A stretch of 64,000 nucleotides of DNA, from positions 184,501-248,500 of the forward strand of contig JAODUP010000516.1 in assembly GCA_025642065.1 (NCBI GenBank). Direction: 5' to 3'. A model generated the notes under the pieces. It saw nothing but the letters and a program-made list of their open reading frames with translations, made no database searches and was not told where the DNA came from. Shown here in pieces: positions 47,601-61,502 of this stretch. The position numbers and the translations under genes were made by a program. Positions within the stretch are counted from its first letter, which is position 1. Every line of letters begins with the position of its first letter. This DNA is from Paralvinella palmiformis (lineage: Eukaryota > Annelida > Polychaeta > Terebellida > Alvinellidae).

Positions 47601-50600
47601 TTGTTATTGAAAATTAATTTGAAAAAGATATTGGACGAGGCAATGTATTTCTAATGTCCCTAGGTTTCTATAATGGCTATCAATAAATTAGTATAAATTA
47701 CAAAGGAGGAGAAATTTCGGTTAGCGTCCAAGTAAATTTATATAATTGGAATTCATATGTTGGAATTGTCATTTTTGCAGGGGAAACACGTGTTCAGTAT
47801 TCCTGGGATAGTAACTGACCCAAGTCGGATGTATGTATACACACAAATTAGTTCGCTAGAGACAAACATAATTCCATTGGTATGACACCAACACAACAGC
47901 ATGGTCAGAAGTCCTGTAAGAAAATAACCCGAACAAACTGACTGACAGAACAACAGAAGGAAGAGTTCTACGAGAACTGTAAACACACTCCCATAGTCAG
48001 TCTATCTTAAGTATATACACTATAATATCACACTGTTAGGTTACAACACATTAACACACAAAGCCATGCCTCACAGACGGTAGACAAGATATCACATAAT
48101 GACATCTTAATCAGACAGAAAACTAATAACAGATCAAAAGCATCAATCGGCTGTAAATGTAAACTGACAGGTACATGTATACACAAGATTGTGTTTAATG
48201 CACTGCGTGTGCATGTATGTATGTAGGTATGTGTTTGTGTCTGTTTGTGTGTGCTAGCAGTGAACGAAATGGCACTGGCACAGAAAATCAAGTTAGACCA
48301 CATCACCTAAATGATCCACATGGGGTTAGAATCAAGAATGGTGGCCATTCCTACTAAGACGTATAATATCTTCTCAATTCCCGATGTGCACGGACAGGTG
48401 TTGTAACTTTGACAGGTAGGACACAAACAAGACTAGAAATCTAACAATAAGACATACCACCTTCATCTTCATCACAACAAATCCGACAATGGCTATAGAC
48501 AACAAAACGAATAACTTCTGGACAGTGCTGTCCGTAACAACGATACATAATGCCAGCTTATATGTCAAGACAAGCAATGGACTCACAAGGAATAGAGACC
48601 TGAATTGCTTACCTCGTTCAATAGAACAAAACCCATAATCTGCCCGATACTGATAACCAGCTTAACAACACTAAATCATCAGATTTGTTTTATTTCACGC
48701 TAGCAATGACAAATATAACATCACAAATTTGAAAAACTATTAACTGGAAAAACTTTCCGTGACTTTTACCTGGAGCATCTTAATTACACATAGTAAGAAA
48801 GGCATATCTAAGTAAGACAACTTTTATTATGTGACCAAAATGTTGCCTTCGTGGGTCATTATTCCAATGCAATAATTATCAGATATGTTCACTTTTCAGT
48901 AGATGTAGTAGAGTAGACGATAATAGCAAAAACATTTACGTGGAAATCATGACATTATTTCATTTCATGATAATCAGCATTTGAAAAGGTTCACAGATTT
49001 TTCTTCACGTTTGGATCATTTTCCAGGTTACCTATGACTTTTCCATCTATAGAAACCCTACCAGCCCAGATCACCGGTAAACGATCAAAAGAATGCACGC
49101 TAAGAACAAACAGCGACAGAAAGCTTGACAAATGGCCGCAGATTCCAACAACACTGAAAACCGACTAACATTTATAGATCGAAGTCAACAGAAACATCTA
49201 CCTTTGTATTTCCTAGACACAGATGTCACTGTATTGCCACGCAGATGTTTTAACATGCATGTGAGCAACAAAAACCATCCACTCAAATTGACAAGACTAC
49301 GCAAATGTTGAAAACTGAGCACACAGCACTAAAAATGGTACAGATGATCAGAAACAGCTCAGAAATTCACGAATCCATGGAATACTACTGACAACCTTCT
49401 AGTAATCCTGATACCATTTGTTGTAGTCATGGTATACATGTACAATCATGATATAGACACAGTTCAGTGGAATGTCACACTGAATCAGTTAACACATGCT
49501 GCCATGCGACTAAACGTCAATACTGGATCATGCCAAATTTAAACCTTTTGATCAGAGACATACCTTGTTGTTTGACTTGTTTCGTGACAACAGTTGTGGT
49601 TATGATGGTCTCATTTGGTCCCTTACGGACTTGTTCCATCCTCTCCTCTGTAGATATGAGACGGCCATCTGGACCGGGACTGACGGGTTCCTCCTGGACA
49701 TCTGCTTTTCCACCTGGATTTAAGAACGGAAAATGTACTCCTAACTGATCTGATTATATGCCAGTTATGACATCTAACAGAACCACTTTTGTACTCCAAA
49801 CCTAGCAGCACTACTCTAAGGATTTTAGATTATGTAACATTTATACAAGTTCAGGAGGGCTTTTAGGTATAACATACTATGGCATTTACTGCACACTGCC
49901 TCTGATTAAATCTTACAGATAAGTGTGCTTAATTAAACCATCATCATCATCACCACCATCAAACCAGATACCAATTTATTATTAATTCAATCAGTGAGCA
50001 CATGGGACTTCCATCCAATTCGATAGTTTTGAACTGAGAGCCTCCAATTTGTACGTAATCATTTCACCAGCACAACCCAAATTTGTAACAAATCCCCAAA
50101 AAATTCTGACACCCAATACAAGAACAAACAGCCCAATGACGACTCTCAATTTGGATGTTAACCTCACATGAGCTGACCTGCTTTGTTACCCTCAATATCT
50201 TCCTTGTACTTGATGATCTCCTCTTCGGTCATGTTGTCAAACGGATTAGCTGCATAGACCGTCTTGTAGACGACAGCATTGTGCTGATGATCACGCTGAA
50301 TGATGCCCTTTGATGCAGCACCGATTACAATCCTGGTATCAGTTGTGCCACTGATGTGACCATCCTAGTCAGAAAATGTTTGATAACAGAATCATTACGG
50401 GTGAAGTAATAAGAAATATAACCCTGTTAAAGCAGAATTTTCATAAAGGGTTCCACACACACACACAGACATACATACACACACAGACATACATACACAC
50501 ACAGACACACTCTCTTTACCTTCATTTGCTTGGCCTCTTCATAGGTTATGCCCTCCAAGATTCTGGACTGGGGACCAGCATCTATCTTGTCTTCATAATA

Positions 50601-53600
50601 TTCTTTACGAATCTTAAATAAAGCATGTTCATATTATAAATAAGAATTGTTCTGGTCCACACACACACACACATACACACACACACACACACAGACTATC
50701 CATACTCAAAACATACCTCCTTGTATTTCTCCTTCAGTTCCTTGGGGTTACCACTAGGAGGTACGAACTGGTGAGGATTTTCAACCTTAACTGATGGTGA
50801 GGATGGCTGGTCTTCCTCCTTAACCCACTGTTAAATCATAAATTACATCATCTAGTTACAGAATGCATCAAACTATATGTTATACCTGAGACACACAAGT
50901 GGGTGATTGAATTATGTTTATGAGATTGTATGGCAAATATATGGTTTTGAGAATGAAAAACCCCATGTGTACTGAGGAATAAGGAATAACATTACTAAGA
51001 TGAGAGGTCTGATGTTAGAACTGTTTATCGGTTCACTTTGAATGTTGACTAATAAATGATTTATTTTTGGCTAATGAGAGGAACAGGTGTTGAATGGTGA
51101 TTCTAACAAAATACAATATCACACAGATTTATGTGACTAATGTATGAAGATTTTCTTCTAACAGACAAGTGGATATCAGGAAATATCACAGAAATAATAG
51201 TGTATCTCTTGAAGCCTACTATTAACAAACAGACACTTAAAATTCAGTGCTTGACCCATATATGGTTCTGGTACAGGAATGCCGAATTAAAATCCGACCG
51301 ATGAAATACTACATACAAATAGGACAGGTCAAACACCTACTTTGAACACATCTTATCTAAACAACTTTCTACCTCTGGAGGTGACATAAACAGTAAATAA
51401 TGAGAGGTGAGAAAGAGTGATACTTGATGAGGATTAGCTGAGAGATGTGAGGATGTTTTACTTTTCATCACGATACTGATGAAGAGGCAATAAACTTTGT
51501 AACATTGGTTTTCCTCAACCCATTGATCACATCAGACCTGATAAAAACTTGTTCCAGTCACTAGACATTACTGACAAAGTCCATAATAACTCATTACACT
51601 TTACTTACTTTGGTTATTTTCTTGGGATTTGGTGTTCCGATTTCGTCGAATTCTTCCTTCTTGTAGGCATTAGGGGTGTTCAACCACTCAGTTCTAAAGG
51701 TTTTCTTCTGTCTTTCCATGTGCTGCTTCAGAGGTGATCTAGACGAGAAACATTCATCCTATTCATTACTTTAATACGCCTAACAACCATTTTTTATGAT
51801 AGATTCTCATACATGCTGAAACTTTTGAACACCTCAAAATAGCCATAAATTACCTGAAGTCTTCCTCATAATAGGCACCACCAGATACTGATGCTGGAGG
51901 GATTTCCACGTCACTGTTGGCACGCTCGCGCCTGTCTTGGCGACGGCTAACTGGTTCACGATACGCGTGTCCAGTGCGATATCCCTAGAGGATTGATAGT
52001 TAATGAAATATAGATGCTATCAAAGCATGACATGTGCAAAATCAACAAGTAATAAATGCAGAAATGAAAACATATTCAGCTATGAGTTGGCATATAAAGA
52101 CTGTCAATAAAAAATGTGAAATCAACTCCAAGATTAGAAAACCATTATCCAGGTCAATAAGTCTGCCAGTGATCAGAAAAGCACTGAAAATCCATACCCC
52201 CCCCCACACACACATAAACAAGTAAATGAGATGAGAACAATTAAGATAACACAAAAAAGTCATTTATCATTGCAGCCCTTTAGTTATTACTTACAGGAAC
52301 AGGACACAACAAGTCAATTATAAACCTTACAGCCATTGGAGTCCCACACACACACACACACACACTATCAAAACAACCATGCTCTGAAATGGCATGTAAC
52401 TCAAGACTGTACGCAATAAACTTTTTGCCATTTTATTGCACAATGACTTTGGCAATTGGTAAGACATTATACATATCTCAGCACAAAAAGTTGCTTCTTT
52501 CGCTTCATTCACATAATGAATCATCTTGAGACTATAACACACACACACACACAAAATAATACATACAAAAATACACACACACTCTAATACAGTCTTCAAT
52601 CTACTGACAAGTAATAATAACTAGCCAATCACAGCCCACCAATCGCGACTCACTGCATTGTCCAGGAAGCGAACATAGGACTCAAAAAGAAGCTCTCCAC
52701 GTCGCCACTTCTTCTTGCCACTCTCGTCACCAACGGATGCAGTCTGGGCCAGATCCTGAGCCATCTTACACGTCTCCTCGGATGGCATAGAGATGTTATC
52801 TAATCCAACTGGTATGGTCTTCAGCTGGAACAAATCAAAAGACAGGCACTGGCTCACATTACTCCATAAATATAGCCAACACCTTTAGCTACATAACACA
52901 GAACACATCATTGGCTTTAGATAATCAAACCTGGTGTTATCTATACATGCTTAGACATGAACTATTTTTTATTGAGATGGTTCACACATGTACATTATCA
53001 GAAATGAAATTATGGCCATCCCATTTACAAATTTATAATAAACAAAATTACGATGTAGAGTGCCTTCCCCCAGAGAGAAGTTCTGCAAATTCAACACCAG
53101 GAAAATTTTCAAAACTGGAGGTCTCGGATAGTGCTTCATAGCATTCTGAGCTGACTAATGTTTGTTTAACTCGAGTGAACCATTGATGGTTCATCGACAC
53201 AGAAGATACTTCTGCCAGGAATAAAGATATCTTTAAATTAACCTGTCCACCAGCCAACCTCATAAAACATCCACCAATCAACACTACAAATAAACCTGAT
53301 TATCCGGATGTACTCTCTAACACGAACATACCTGAGTGTCGATGGCAGTCATTACATTATGAGCCAGCAAGAACGCTTCATCTATGCTTTCTCCTCCTAC
53401 AACAACACCATAACTACGCAGGAACATCACCTGTTGATATAAAATCATCATTATTGTTGATGACAACACTGAAGATAAATCGTAGCGCAATTATGATGTT
53501 GCACATGAAATTAATCCCTCAATATTTCGTTAACATCATATGAAGTACGAATAACAACATATGACAATTTTAGCCGTTAACAAAATACAATTTTGGCGAG

Positions 53601-56600
53601 TTGATTTACAGCTGAAGCATAATTCGCTTAATATATTTTTATATTTGATTTATATGGTAAAACTTATATGTAAATATGTACACAGTACAGAACGGTACAT
53701 AGTAAATATTGCACAAATAAAAACCACCCGGATACCACAAAAATCATAAAACTTATTTCCACACTGGTCCTCTAAATAGTATTCAACATCAAGTGGAAAA
53801 ATACAAGTATGACTAGCGAAATATAAAATCTGACTTAGAAATATAATATGACCAGAATATAAATATTTATCATCATCATCATCATCACATTACCTTGCTG
53901 CTTGGACCTAGAGCTCGTGTCAACTTATCCTTCTCCTCTTGGTCAGCAAGAGAGCCACTCCATGAATAATGACTGAGTTCGCCAAGTGACATGGCTTCTG
54001 TACATAAAGGCAGTAGGCCACAGTTCTGTACAGACACCTAGTGTGGATGAGAATGAAATGGATGGATGTTAACAGAATATAGGGATATCTCTATACATCT
54101 CTCTCTCTCTCTCTCTTTACCAATTCTAGAATCATAATTGGAACATAACTTAAAAAAGTAGCTGGAATCAATAAGAATTATTTAATTTTAAATTACTTTT
54201 TAATAACCTAATAAGGCTGTAGTCAGTTATGGACTCTTGTTCACTAATACTAGTTTTTTCCCCCAGAACAATTCCAGGATCCGTGACGTAACCCAGAGAA
54301 GTCATTTACAAATCGGAATTGCTCGTGTTACACTGTGTATTTCTTATAATGGTTTGTTCACAACTAAAGACCTCTACCACCATATGATTGTGGGAAAACT
54401 CTGATTCAAAGAAAGTGAACTTTATAACAAAAAGAGCCAAAACAGAATCAGCTACTCAGGGCACTTTAGCACCGAATAGGTATCATGCTGTCTATCAGAT
54501 CATGCCTGAGCTACTTTTATCAAGAAATCCTGGTCTATATTGCAATGACATGTGATAAATTTATTTACAAAATGGCATGTGTTTTGTTTAAATGTGGATA
54601 ACAGTGCACATGGTTTTACCAGGTCAGTGGCAATCATTGGCTGAGCACAATAAGACATCTTTTAACCATTAAAAATAAAAGGATGAAATGCTTATCATGA
54701 TTAATTGGGCAAACTAAAGAATTATTATATTGGATCCAAATGGAAAAAAACCTGCTTGACAAAATTTAAATGCAACCAAAAAACTGGGAATGTTTGGCAA
54801 AGATACATAGAATCTGTGAAATAAATAATTTATTTCCCTGCCTGTTATAAGGATATGTGTACTGAGACCTTAGAAAGGAATTCCTATGTCTATGATGCAC
54901 CAACATAGTACTTAGATGTTGAATGACATACATGGATGATCACCCAGGATGAGAATCCACAAATCTTTTCCACTTGTTTCACTTTAAGTATTGCTTGTGT
55001 GAAATGTACTAAAATGCAGCTGTTGGAAGTAGCAAAAACAGTACTGCACCAAGGCATTTAAATGGGGAATCACTTTAATTGGCAACTGAGCAACTGGCCA
55101 ACTGCATACATTTTATGTCTGATTAATGTCTGGGGTTTTACCCCATTAAAACCTCTTGTGAGCTATGATGACGTTTAATCTGCATTATCCTCACATTTAT
55201 AGCTATTAAATGGATTTGCTATTTTTAATTGGAATTGTCATATATAATTAATTTCCAATGGAAATTTGTATAGCAGTTGGCTCAAAATTCAGATTTGTGA
55301 TTTGGATAGGAAACTTTATGGGAAGCTAATTTATGTTTTCTTTTACACCTCAAACACCATTGAGTATAATTGTTAAGAATAAAATGGACTCGGTTATAAA
55401 GCAAAACTTTTAACCTCAATAAGGCACCATAGTAATAATAATAACAATTTAGTTTAACAAAGTGCCCTTTCTAATGGGAGCCATTCAGAAATGCTGTAAA
55501 ATGAAATTACACAATAGCATGAAGTCACTTGTGTATATATACAACAATATATTAAGAGTTGTACTTCAAGATTAGTCATATAAATAAGAATACAATAAAA
55601 TGTATACACTACTACTAGACAGATGTTCAGATATTGTGACAGTTTGATTACACCCACAAAATACATTATCTTGTTATTTTATCATCAAACAAAAATGATG
55701 AGCATTGAGACTACAGACATCTTGACCCACAACAGCCACATCTTAGGCCAACCAATGTAATGCTGAAATGGCCCAACAGTCAACACACATGCTGCATTCA
55801 AATAAAACGCTCTATAGAGAAGTCGTACCTGGCTGGCAGCCAAGTAAAAGTGTTGTTGTTGTTATTGTTGTAAGAGACCCAATTCATAACAAACGGCGAG
55901 CTATACTAAAAACCAGCTCACATCACTACGCTTTGTTAACTGTGAGGTAAATGTAGGACTCTAACAGGTGTATCAGTTGTTGGCAGAGCCAGACTTACAA
56001 CTACGAAGTTAAACTAAAAACCAAATTGTCGGTAAGATTTGTAAAAAAAGAGTGCATGGAGCAATAAACTTAATAATAAAAGCTCAATGATTTTAGCCGA
56101 TGCGGCATTGCAAAAACGAGTACTTCTGAAACATCAATGGCCTGAAAAGACATTATACATCGCCTAGATAACAACAGCAACAAAATAACTTGGGAGGAGG
56201 AAATAAAAAGAGTAAAAGATCAGGAAATTGGAGATATTTAAGTATTCTCACAGCCAAAAATTGTCCCGATGATCAGAGAGTAAAAAACGTGCCCAATTTT
56301 AGGTGGTTAATGAAGCCTGTGAAATATGTTTCTCTGGTCAAAACACAGAAACAGTGGGAATGTTTAGCCAACAGCTGGTAGAGCTCGCTTAAAACAGTCT
56401 GTGGGTTTACGATCCGATGTTATTACGTGAATACACCGATGCTCATTATCCGTGCACGAGCTTACTCACCGAAACAGCACTCGGGTTGCCGATGTGTATG
56501 ATACACCTGATGTCTGGCCTAGCAGCATGAATGGCAGCGTGTAGGGTAAATGCTCTCTTGTTAAGACCGAGGACTGTTGTGCCAGGATCCAAGACCTCAC

Positions 56601-56700
56601 CTCTCATGTCTACCTTGAGTAGGTTAGATGCTGTCACCTCATTATACAGCAGCCCGTGGGGGATTACGAGGAAATGTTCATAATCTTGACTCAATCGGGT
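41626..56700 (-). CDS. Adducin, 3' 14-15 exons (5' end outside or not found)
   Basis: Exons in transcript order are 56470-56700, 53894-54037, 53332-53430, 52654-52824, 51854-51984, 51609-51738, 50717-50827, 50520-50612, 50178-50364, 49564-49713, 47374-47457, 45154-45249, (44755-44799), 42446-42525 and 41626-41751 (TAA). All are GT-AG and in phase. Adducin caps actin filaments and recruits spectrin to them under the membrane. The head domain (class II aldolase fold) shows HFLVIPHGLLYNEVTASNLL, FTLHAAIHAARPDIRCIIHI, NCGLLPLCTEAMSLGE and SIDEAFLLAHNV. The neck follows, then WLNTPNAY, NPHQFVPPSGNPKEL, AGPQSRIL and NPFDNMTEEEIIKYK. The tail ends KKKKKFHMPSFSSKKKEKE, a MARCKS-type calmodulin/PKC motif like KKKKKFRTPSFLKK. 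The N-terminus and the first part of the aldolase fold are missing, and I found no matching exon up to 64,000. Invertebrates usually have a single adducin gene (hts in Drosophila), so no ADD1/2/3 number is given. Confidence 0.95.
43970..44125 (-). mobile_element. tRNA-headed SINE, family B
   Basis: The minus-strand head is 'cacagtggctagaaaattgc', with B box 'gtgggtttgaatcc'. The body 'cagatgttttctttagggag' ends in 'cagtgctgaggaggctaaat'. It aligns along its length with 34950-35105. Confidence 0.7.
44755..44799 (-). CDS. Possible 45-nt cassette exon of adducin
   Basis: It is flanked by acceptor 'tttattcacag' and donor 'GTAAGA'. It starts with two bases completing a codon and ends with one, so it is phase 1-1 like its neighbours. 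It can be kept or skipped without shifting frame. It would add VAELQQNLEKRSKDG, a helical, charged peptide. It is not conserved in any adducin I can recall, so it rests on splice sites, phase and composition only. Confidence 0.5.
45250..49563 (-). other. Adducin tail introns around the 47.4-kb exon
   Basis: Apart from the exon at 47374-47457, this 4.3 kb shows only AT-rich sequence, a GT tract near 46577 and a (tgta/gtgt) stretch near 48215. Open frames of 70-92 codons on the minus strand here lack adducin-like composition and usable phase-1 splice sites. Confidence 0.6.
54038..56469 (-). other. Adducin intron within the head domain (2.4 kb)
   Basis: It runs from donor GTGAGT after 56470 to the acceptor 'ccacactag' before 54037. 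A CT tract lies at 54100-54116. The remaining sequence is AT-rich with no recognised exon or repeat. The short frames at 55454-55950 have no motif. Confidence 0.7.
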
Positions 56701-57342
56701 CTAAAAATAAACAAAACAAGAGTTACTAAAAGCATTTGTATAATAAAAATTAGATTATAAAATACGCAAGTTAAAATAATTAGGATATCTGTGACATTAA
56801 TGTTTCAGCTTTCAATTGTCATGCAGTTTTATAAGGGTTTATCCAGCACATTTCTTTGGAACAATGGAAAATATGGATTCATCTTAATGATACTTAACAA
56901 ACAATACATTTAGTTGTCAATATGTTCAATATATTTTTTCCATTGAATTTACAACAGCAAATTACAAAAACAATGACAATAATTGTTTAGGCTGTTTCCC
57001 GTATTATGAGGGAGTTGGCCAACATCAGAGTAAGACATTTCAAACCTAGTCCTAAAAATACAGATCAGCATAAATACTAATTAAACTCATTAATATCATT
57101 ACTAGACACTGTTTATAAAAACAAATCATGATACACCTACTGCATCTCAATATATTTTCCTCAAAATGAAAAAAAAAAAAACAATAAATAGATCTCATAA
57201 CCCAGTCTGTAACTATATTAGACTAATCTAATTTTAGCTACAGACCCATCCATCTATCAGGAAGACATATAGTTTACATATTATCAACATATGGATATAT
57301 TACAGATAGATCTGGTATCGGTCCACAGATCAAGTCTATGAT

Positions 57343-57381
<39 letters not shown>

Positions 57382-58057
57382 AAATCAGTCATTCGGAGCT
57401 TCTCACTTCCCAACAACATACACATTGATAACACATGACACTACATCAGTCACTGTAGACAAAAACTGGACCCACCAACAATATTATTATTACACTTATA
57501 GACTAGTAATAATTTTTTGGTCAATCCTATGACCAACATACACTGATGTCATAATAATCATATCATTTTTTATGACCACCGTCTGCTGATATTAATAACA
57601 CGATTGAAATATGAGACGTGGAGAGGGAGGAAATCAATGATAACTGTAACATTATCATTAGATACGATAGCGATCATCTCCATACGCAATTGTCACTATT
57701 AACTAAACAAATACCAGACATATTTTAGATATAGTTAGAATACTATTCGTTGACGGCCCTAAGGACAGACGACCAAAGAAACTAGACAACTGTCTGTAGT
57801 GGTGTTAAGGAAAAAATAACAGAAACGTATTATAGACACAAATCACTAATCAAACTGTACAAAAACATCTTTCTTTTGTAAGGTGAAGCCATATATAATG
57901 TAAACAAAGCATTTCATATTGCCAGTCTTAGTCCATTTGGCTAAAAATAGTGCAGGCCAAGACAGTTGGCAGACGTTTAAGTGTAATTTCCGAAAAGTGT
58001 CTTCTTTATATTCTGACAGAGGGTTTGACAATTTTTATATCACCAGCTCTGACTCAG

Positions 58058-58094
<37 letters not shown>

Positions 58095-58350
58095 ATATCG
58101 TGATTCATTTCACCTGTACAAATTTGCAGCACCTGTGTCACATTCATTTATTATATACACGATATCTTTAAAAGAACAGGAGCTGCTGATATTGAAATTA
58201 CTGTATTGATTTTTGCCATCTAGCAAAAGACCTATTTCAACATATTTATCACATTCAATATTGTATAGGCCTACAAGAAAACGTCCTGTTTTGAAAAGAA
58301 CAGGTTATGGAAGAAATGTGGGAAATATAACCTCCTTTCACAATGGTGAG

Positions 58351-58382
<32 letters not shown>

Positions 58383-58734
58383 TGCCCATTCAGGAAGTGA
58401 TATGTAGTATCCGAACAAAAGAATGGGATTTAGTTTTTCCAGCCTTAATCTTAAATTTATGTGAAAAACTAAGTATTTGGCACATGACAATGGTATTCTA
58501 TTAATATTATGTGGAATGCTTTTGTCCATATTTATTAATGACACATTAAAGCATCAGTGTATAACACTTAATTTAACAATGATGAAAATAACAAAGATAT
58601 CTTTAAAATACAAATGATTCACTTACACAATTACAGATATAAAGAAATAAAGCACTAGTCTTTTACAGTTTACTGTTACTAAGTAACAAAAACACAACCA
58701 AATGTATTGGCCTGTAGGTCCATCAAATTCACTT

Positions 58735-59070
58735 GTTTCATAATATAACAATGCATGTTTATATAGCACCAGAACAAGGTAGCCGTGTTCTGAGGTGCTG
58801 TACAATATGATTATCCCTGACTCAGAACTGCTTCAATCCAGCACCCACCTCAACTCCCATCGTCCCAACGGAGCATACAACGCATGTTCCCATTAAAGGC
58901 ACAAAGCGTTACTCAAACACAACAGCCATCACGTTCTGTCAGGTTCTCATTTTCATGGATGAGTGAACCAGTTGCTACACAAAATCATTGGAGTTCCTGA
59001 AGCCTCAAACTGGCGAGCCGTTGGCTACAAGTCCTATGCCCTAACTGACTGCACCATCACGGCTCGACCA
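58735..59070 (-). mobile_element. tRNA-headed SINE, family C, with LINE-like 3' end
   Basis: The minus-strand head is 'gagccgtgatggtgcagtca' with 'gttagggc' (A-box-like), then 'gccagtttgaggcttc' (B-box-like). The body of about 250 bp ends 'ggtgctatataaacatgc' plus 'attgttatatta', like the 3' ends of CR1/L2-type LINEs. This explains the 80-codon plus-strand frame at 58963-59205, which is not a gene. Confidence 0.6.
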
Positions 59071-60538
59071 TTTCAATGGCTGGTGAAAGCTGGCAGGTTT
59101 TCAAACTTGTCAAATACAGACAGTTTGTCCACTGCTGGCATCACATGGAACTGGTCCACTGATAGGTGTAATTCTGAGAAGATGGTTTATAGGCTGTCAT
59201 CATGATTTGTGAAATATAAAACAAACAATGTCCACACTCAGAACTGCTCTATAATTGCTCACCATCTTTTATTCAGGTTGTTTATAACATTTCCATCACA
59301 AGTCAAACAACTGTATTTGTGTGCAGTTTACTAGAGGATATTTTTAAACTCGTCGTCTGCATCAGACTGACCGCCATTTACAAAAAATGAAAATTGCACA
59401 GCCATTGACAGCACAGTGAAGATTACAACTTGAGTGAATATAAAAACCATTACAGCCAAATAAATCTAATGTAAATAAATGGCAGGCAAAAAGCAGCAAC
59501 ATATATTTGTTACTATTTTCTACTGGAACACATATACAATATGCTGCAGCAAAAATATGAACTAGAACACTGGTGCTGGTCGAACCACAAACTTTTATCG
59601 CATATGGGACATTTGCGGATCAATATCTCGTCCATTTACTCACTGTAACACCTGATTAAAGCAGATGCCATTGCAAATAGCTGTTGCCATGTCTCCAGGA
59701 AAAACCTGTAGCTATGTCAAAACTCTGATTGAAGCTGGTGTAACTTAAGGTGCCAGAAGCTGGGGAAACACGCCCTAAGGGTTTATAGGCGTACACACTG
59801 ACAAAAACACCGATGATGGCTGGCCGAGTATGGACATAGCTGATAAACAAACTAATGATGGCAATTGTAGACTTGAAGAGAATGAAAATAACAACAAAAC
59901 TAGCTCCACAAATTAGACTGCTAATTAACGCCACAGTGCAACATTGCGAATTGAAGAACTACCCAATCTAGGTCACTGTTAACACACAGGCTGTAACGCC
60001 TAGTTGTCAGCTGACCATTTGAATCGCACTCATAACTGAATGCTAAATAAACCCATTTCTCACTATTGTCAATCTTTTTTCCTCCATATCTGACATACTT
60101 TGAACTCTTATTCGAAGGCACTATTGGTGTATTGTCATCATATGATGGATGTGGGCCAATAAACTGTTATATCTAGCATGACACAAAGTCTGCGCTGTGC
60201 ATTACATAACATGATTCACCGAATGCCTGTGGAGGAGGAGTGAACTCACATGACTGTGATTCATACGCTAGACGTCTCGACTTGTACAAGAAAATGTGAA
60301 GAAAAACATCATAGGTGGGATGTCCTGGTCTTTACTACTGCTTTCAGTAATAATGGGTCAAATCGTATGAATGGTACAGCAAATATATAAATACTGCGTG
60401 TGTGTGTATGTGCGTGAGTGTATGTGTGTAAATGAATGCATATTCAGTTTGTGAATTTATATTCACTAAAATATAGAAGAAACCCATTGTCTTACTCTTC
60501 AGAGAAGTTGAATAACTAACTGTGTATAGCTTTACACA

Positions 60539-60572
<34 letters not shown>

Positions 60573-61471
60573 AACTGGTGAAATATTACAGGTCTTAGCA
60601 TGAACAGTTACTACTGCAAAACCAATTCCCTGATGAATCACCCATGATTCATATTTCCGTTGCCTTTTCAGACACCCTTAAAACACACACACTAAACCCA
60701 GATCCCACTGTCTTCTGGAAGACATCACTTAAGTGGTGGCTGAACTAAGCTCTACTTTTCTGCAATTGTCAACTAAAATAACTGACTCCAGACATGTACA
60801 CACTCAGGGAGACCGGGAGTAACAAGAACACTGATAGTCTACTAAGACACACACACACACATCTACGTATACAATCTGTTAATATTTACAGACTGACACT
60901 TCTGACATGTCTCACTACAACACCACTTACAAAATAATACCATACACACCAGCTAACTAGGCTCTACCATATGGTCACAATGACACCACACCTAATAGTA
61001 ATACTGACTACTTAACATAATGTGACTAGAGTCCCACCAACATGAACATATACACAGTTCTGATTACTTTAGATGCTATCTAAACATGATACCGACAAGA
61101 AGAAAAAACAAAGGCAGATTTACATAGCGATAACATGAGCCGATCTACATATTAAACATACTGACAAACTGAGATTTGTAACACACACACACACACGCAA
61201 CTTTTATTTTACCTAACCCATATAGTTTGACCTACTTAGTTATTATACATACAGAAAAGTACCCGCAAAATGAACATCACATTAAGTGTACACAGTCAAG
61301 TCATCAGAGATTAAATTTGATGTGACAGCCCTTAATGACTGTGATGACGTGTTGCTAGTTTCCTATATAAACTATTGCCTATATAACTAGCAGAACATTT
61401 ACACTGGCCGCCTTCTGTAATCTGATACCTGGATGGTTTCACTTAAAGTTAAAAGCTGTGTATTAACTGAC

Positions 61472-61502
<31 letters not shown>

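Noticed and set aside
58963..59205. 80-codon plus-strand frame with fairly balanced composition
   Set aside because: It is largely explained by the reverse strand of a tRNA-headed SINE (58735-59070).
59656..60121. Two minus-strand frames that look partly membrane-like, considered as adducin 5' exons
   Set aside because: Neither contains the adducin block expected before 'HFLVIPHG', and no phase-compatible splice pair was found.
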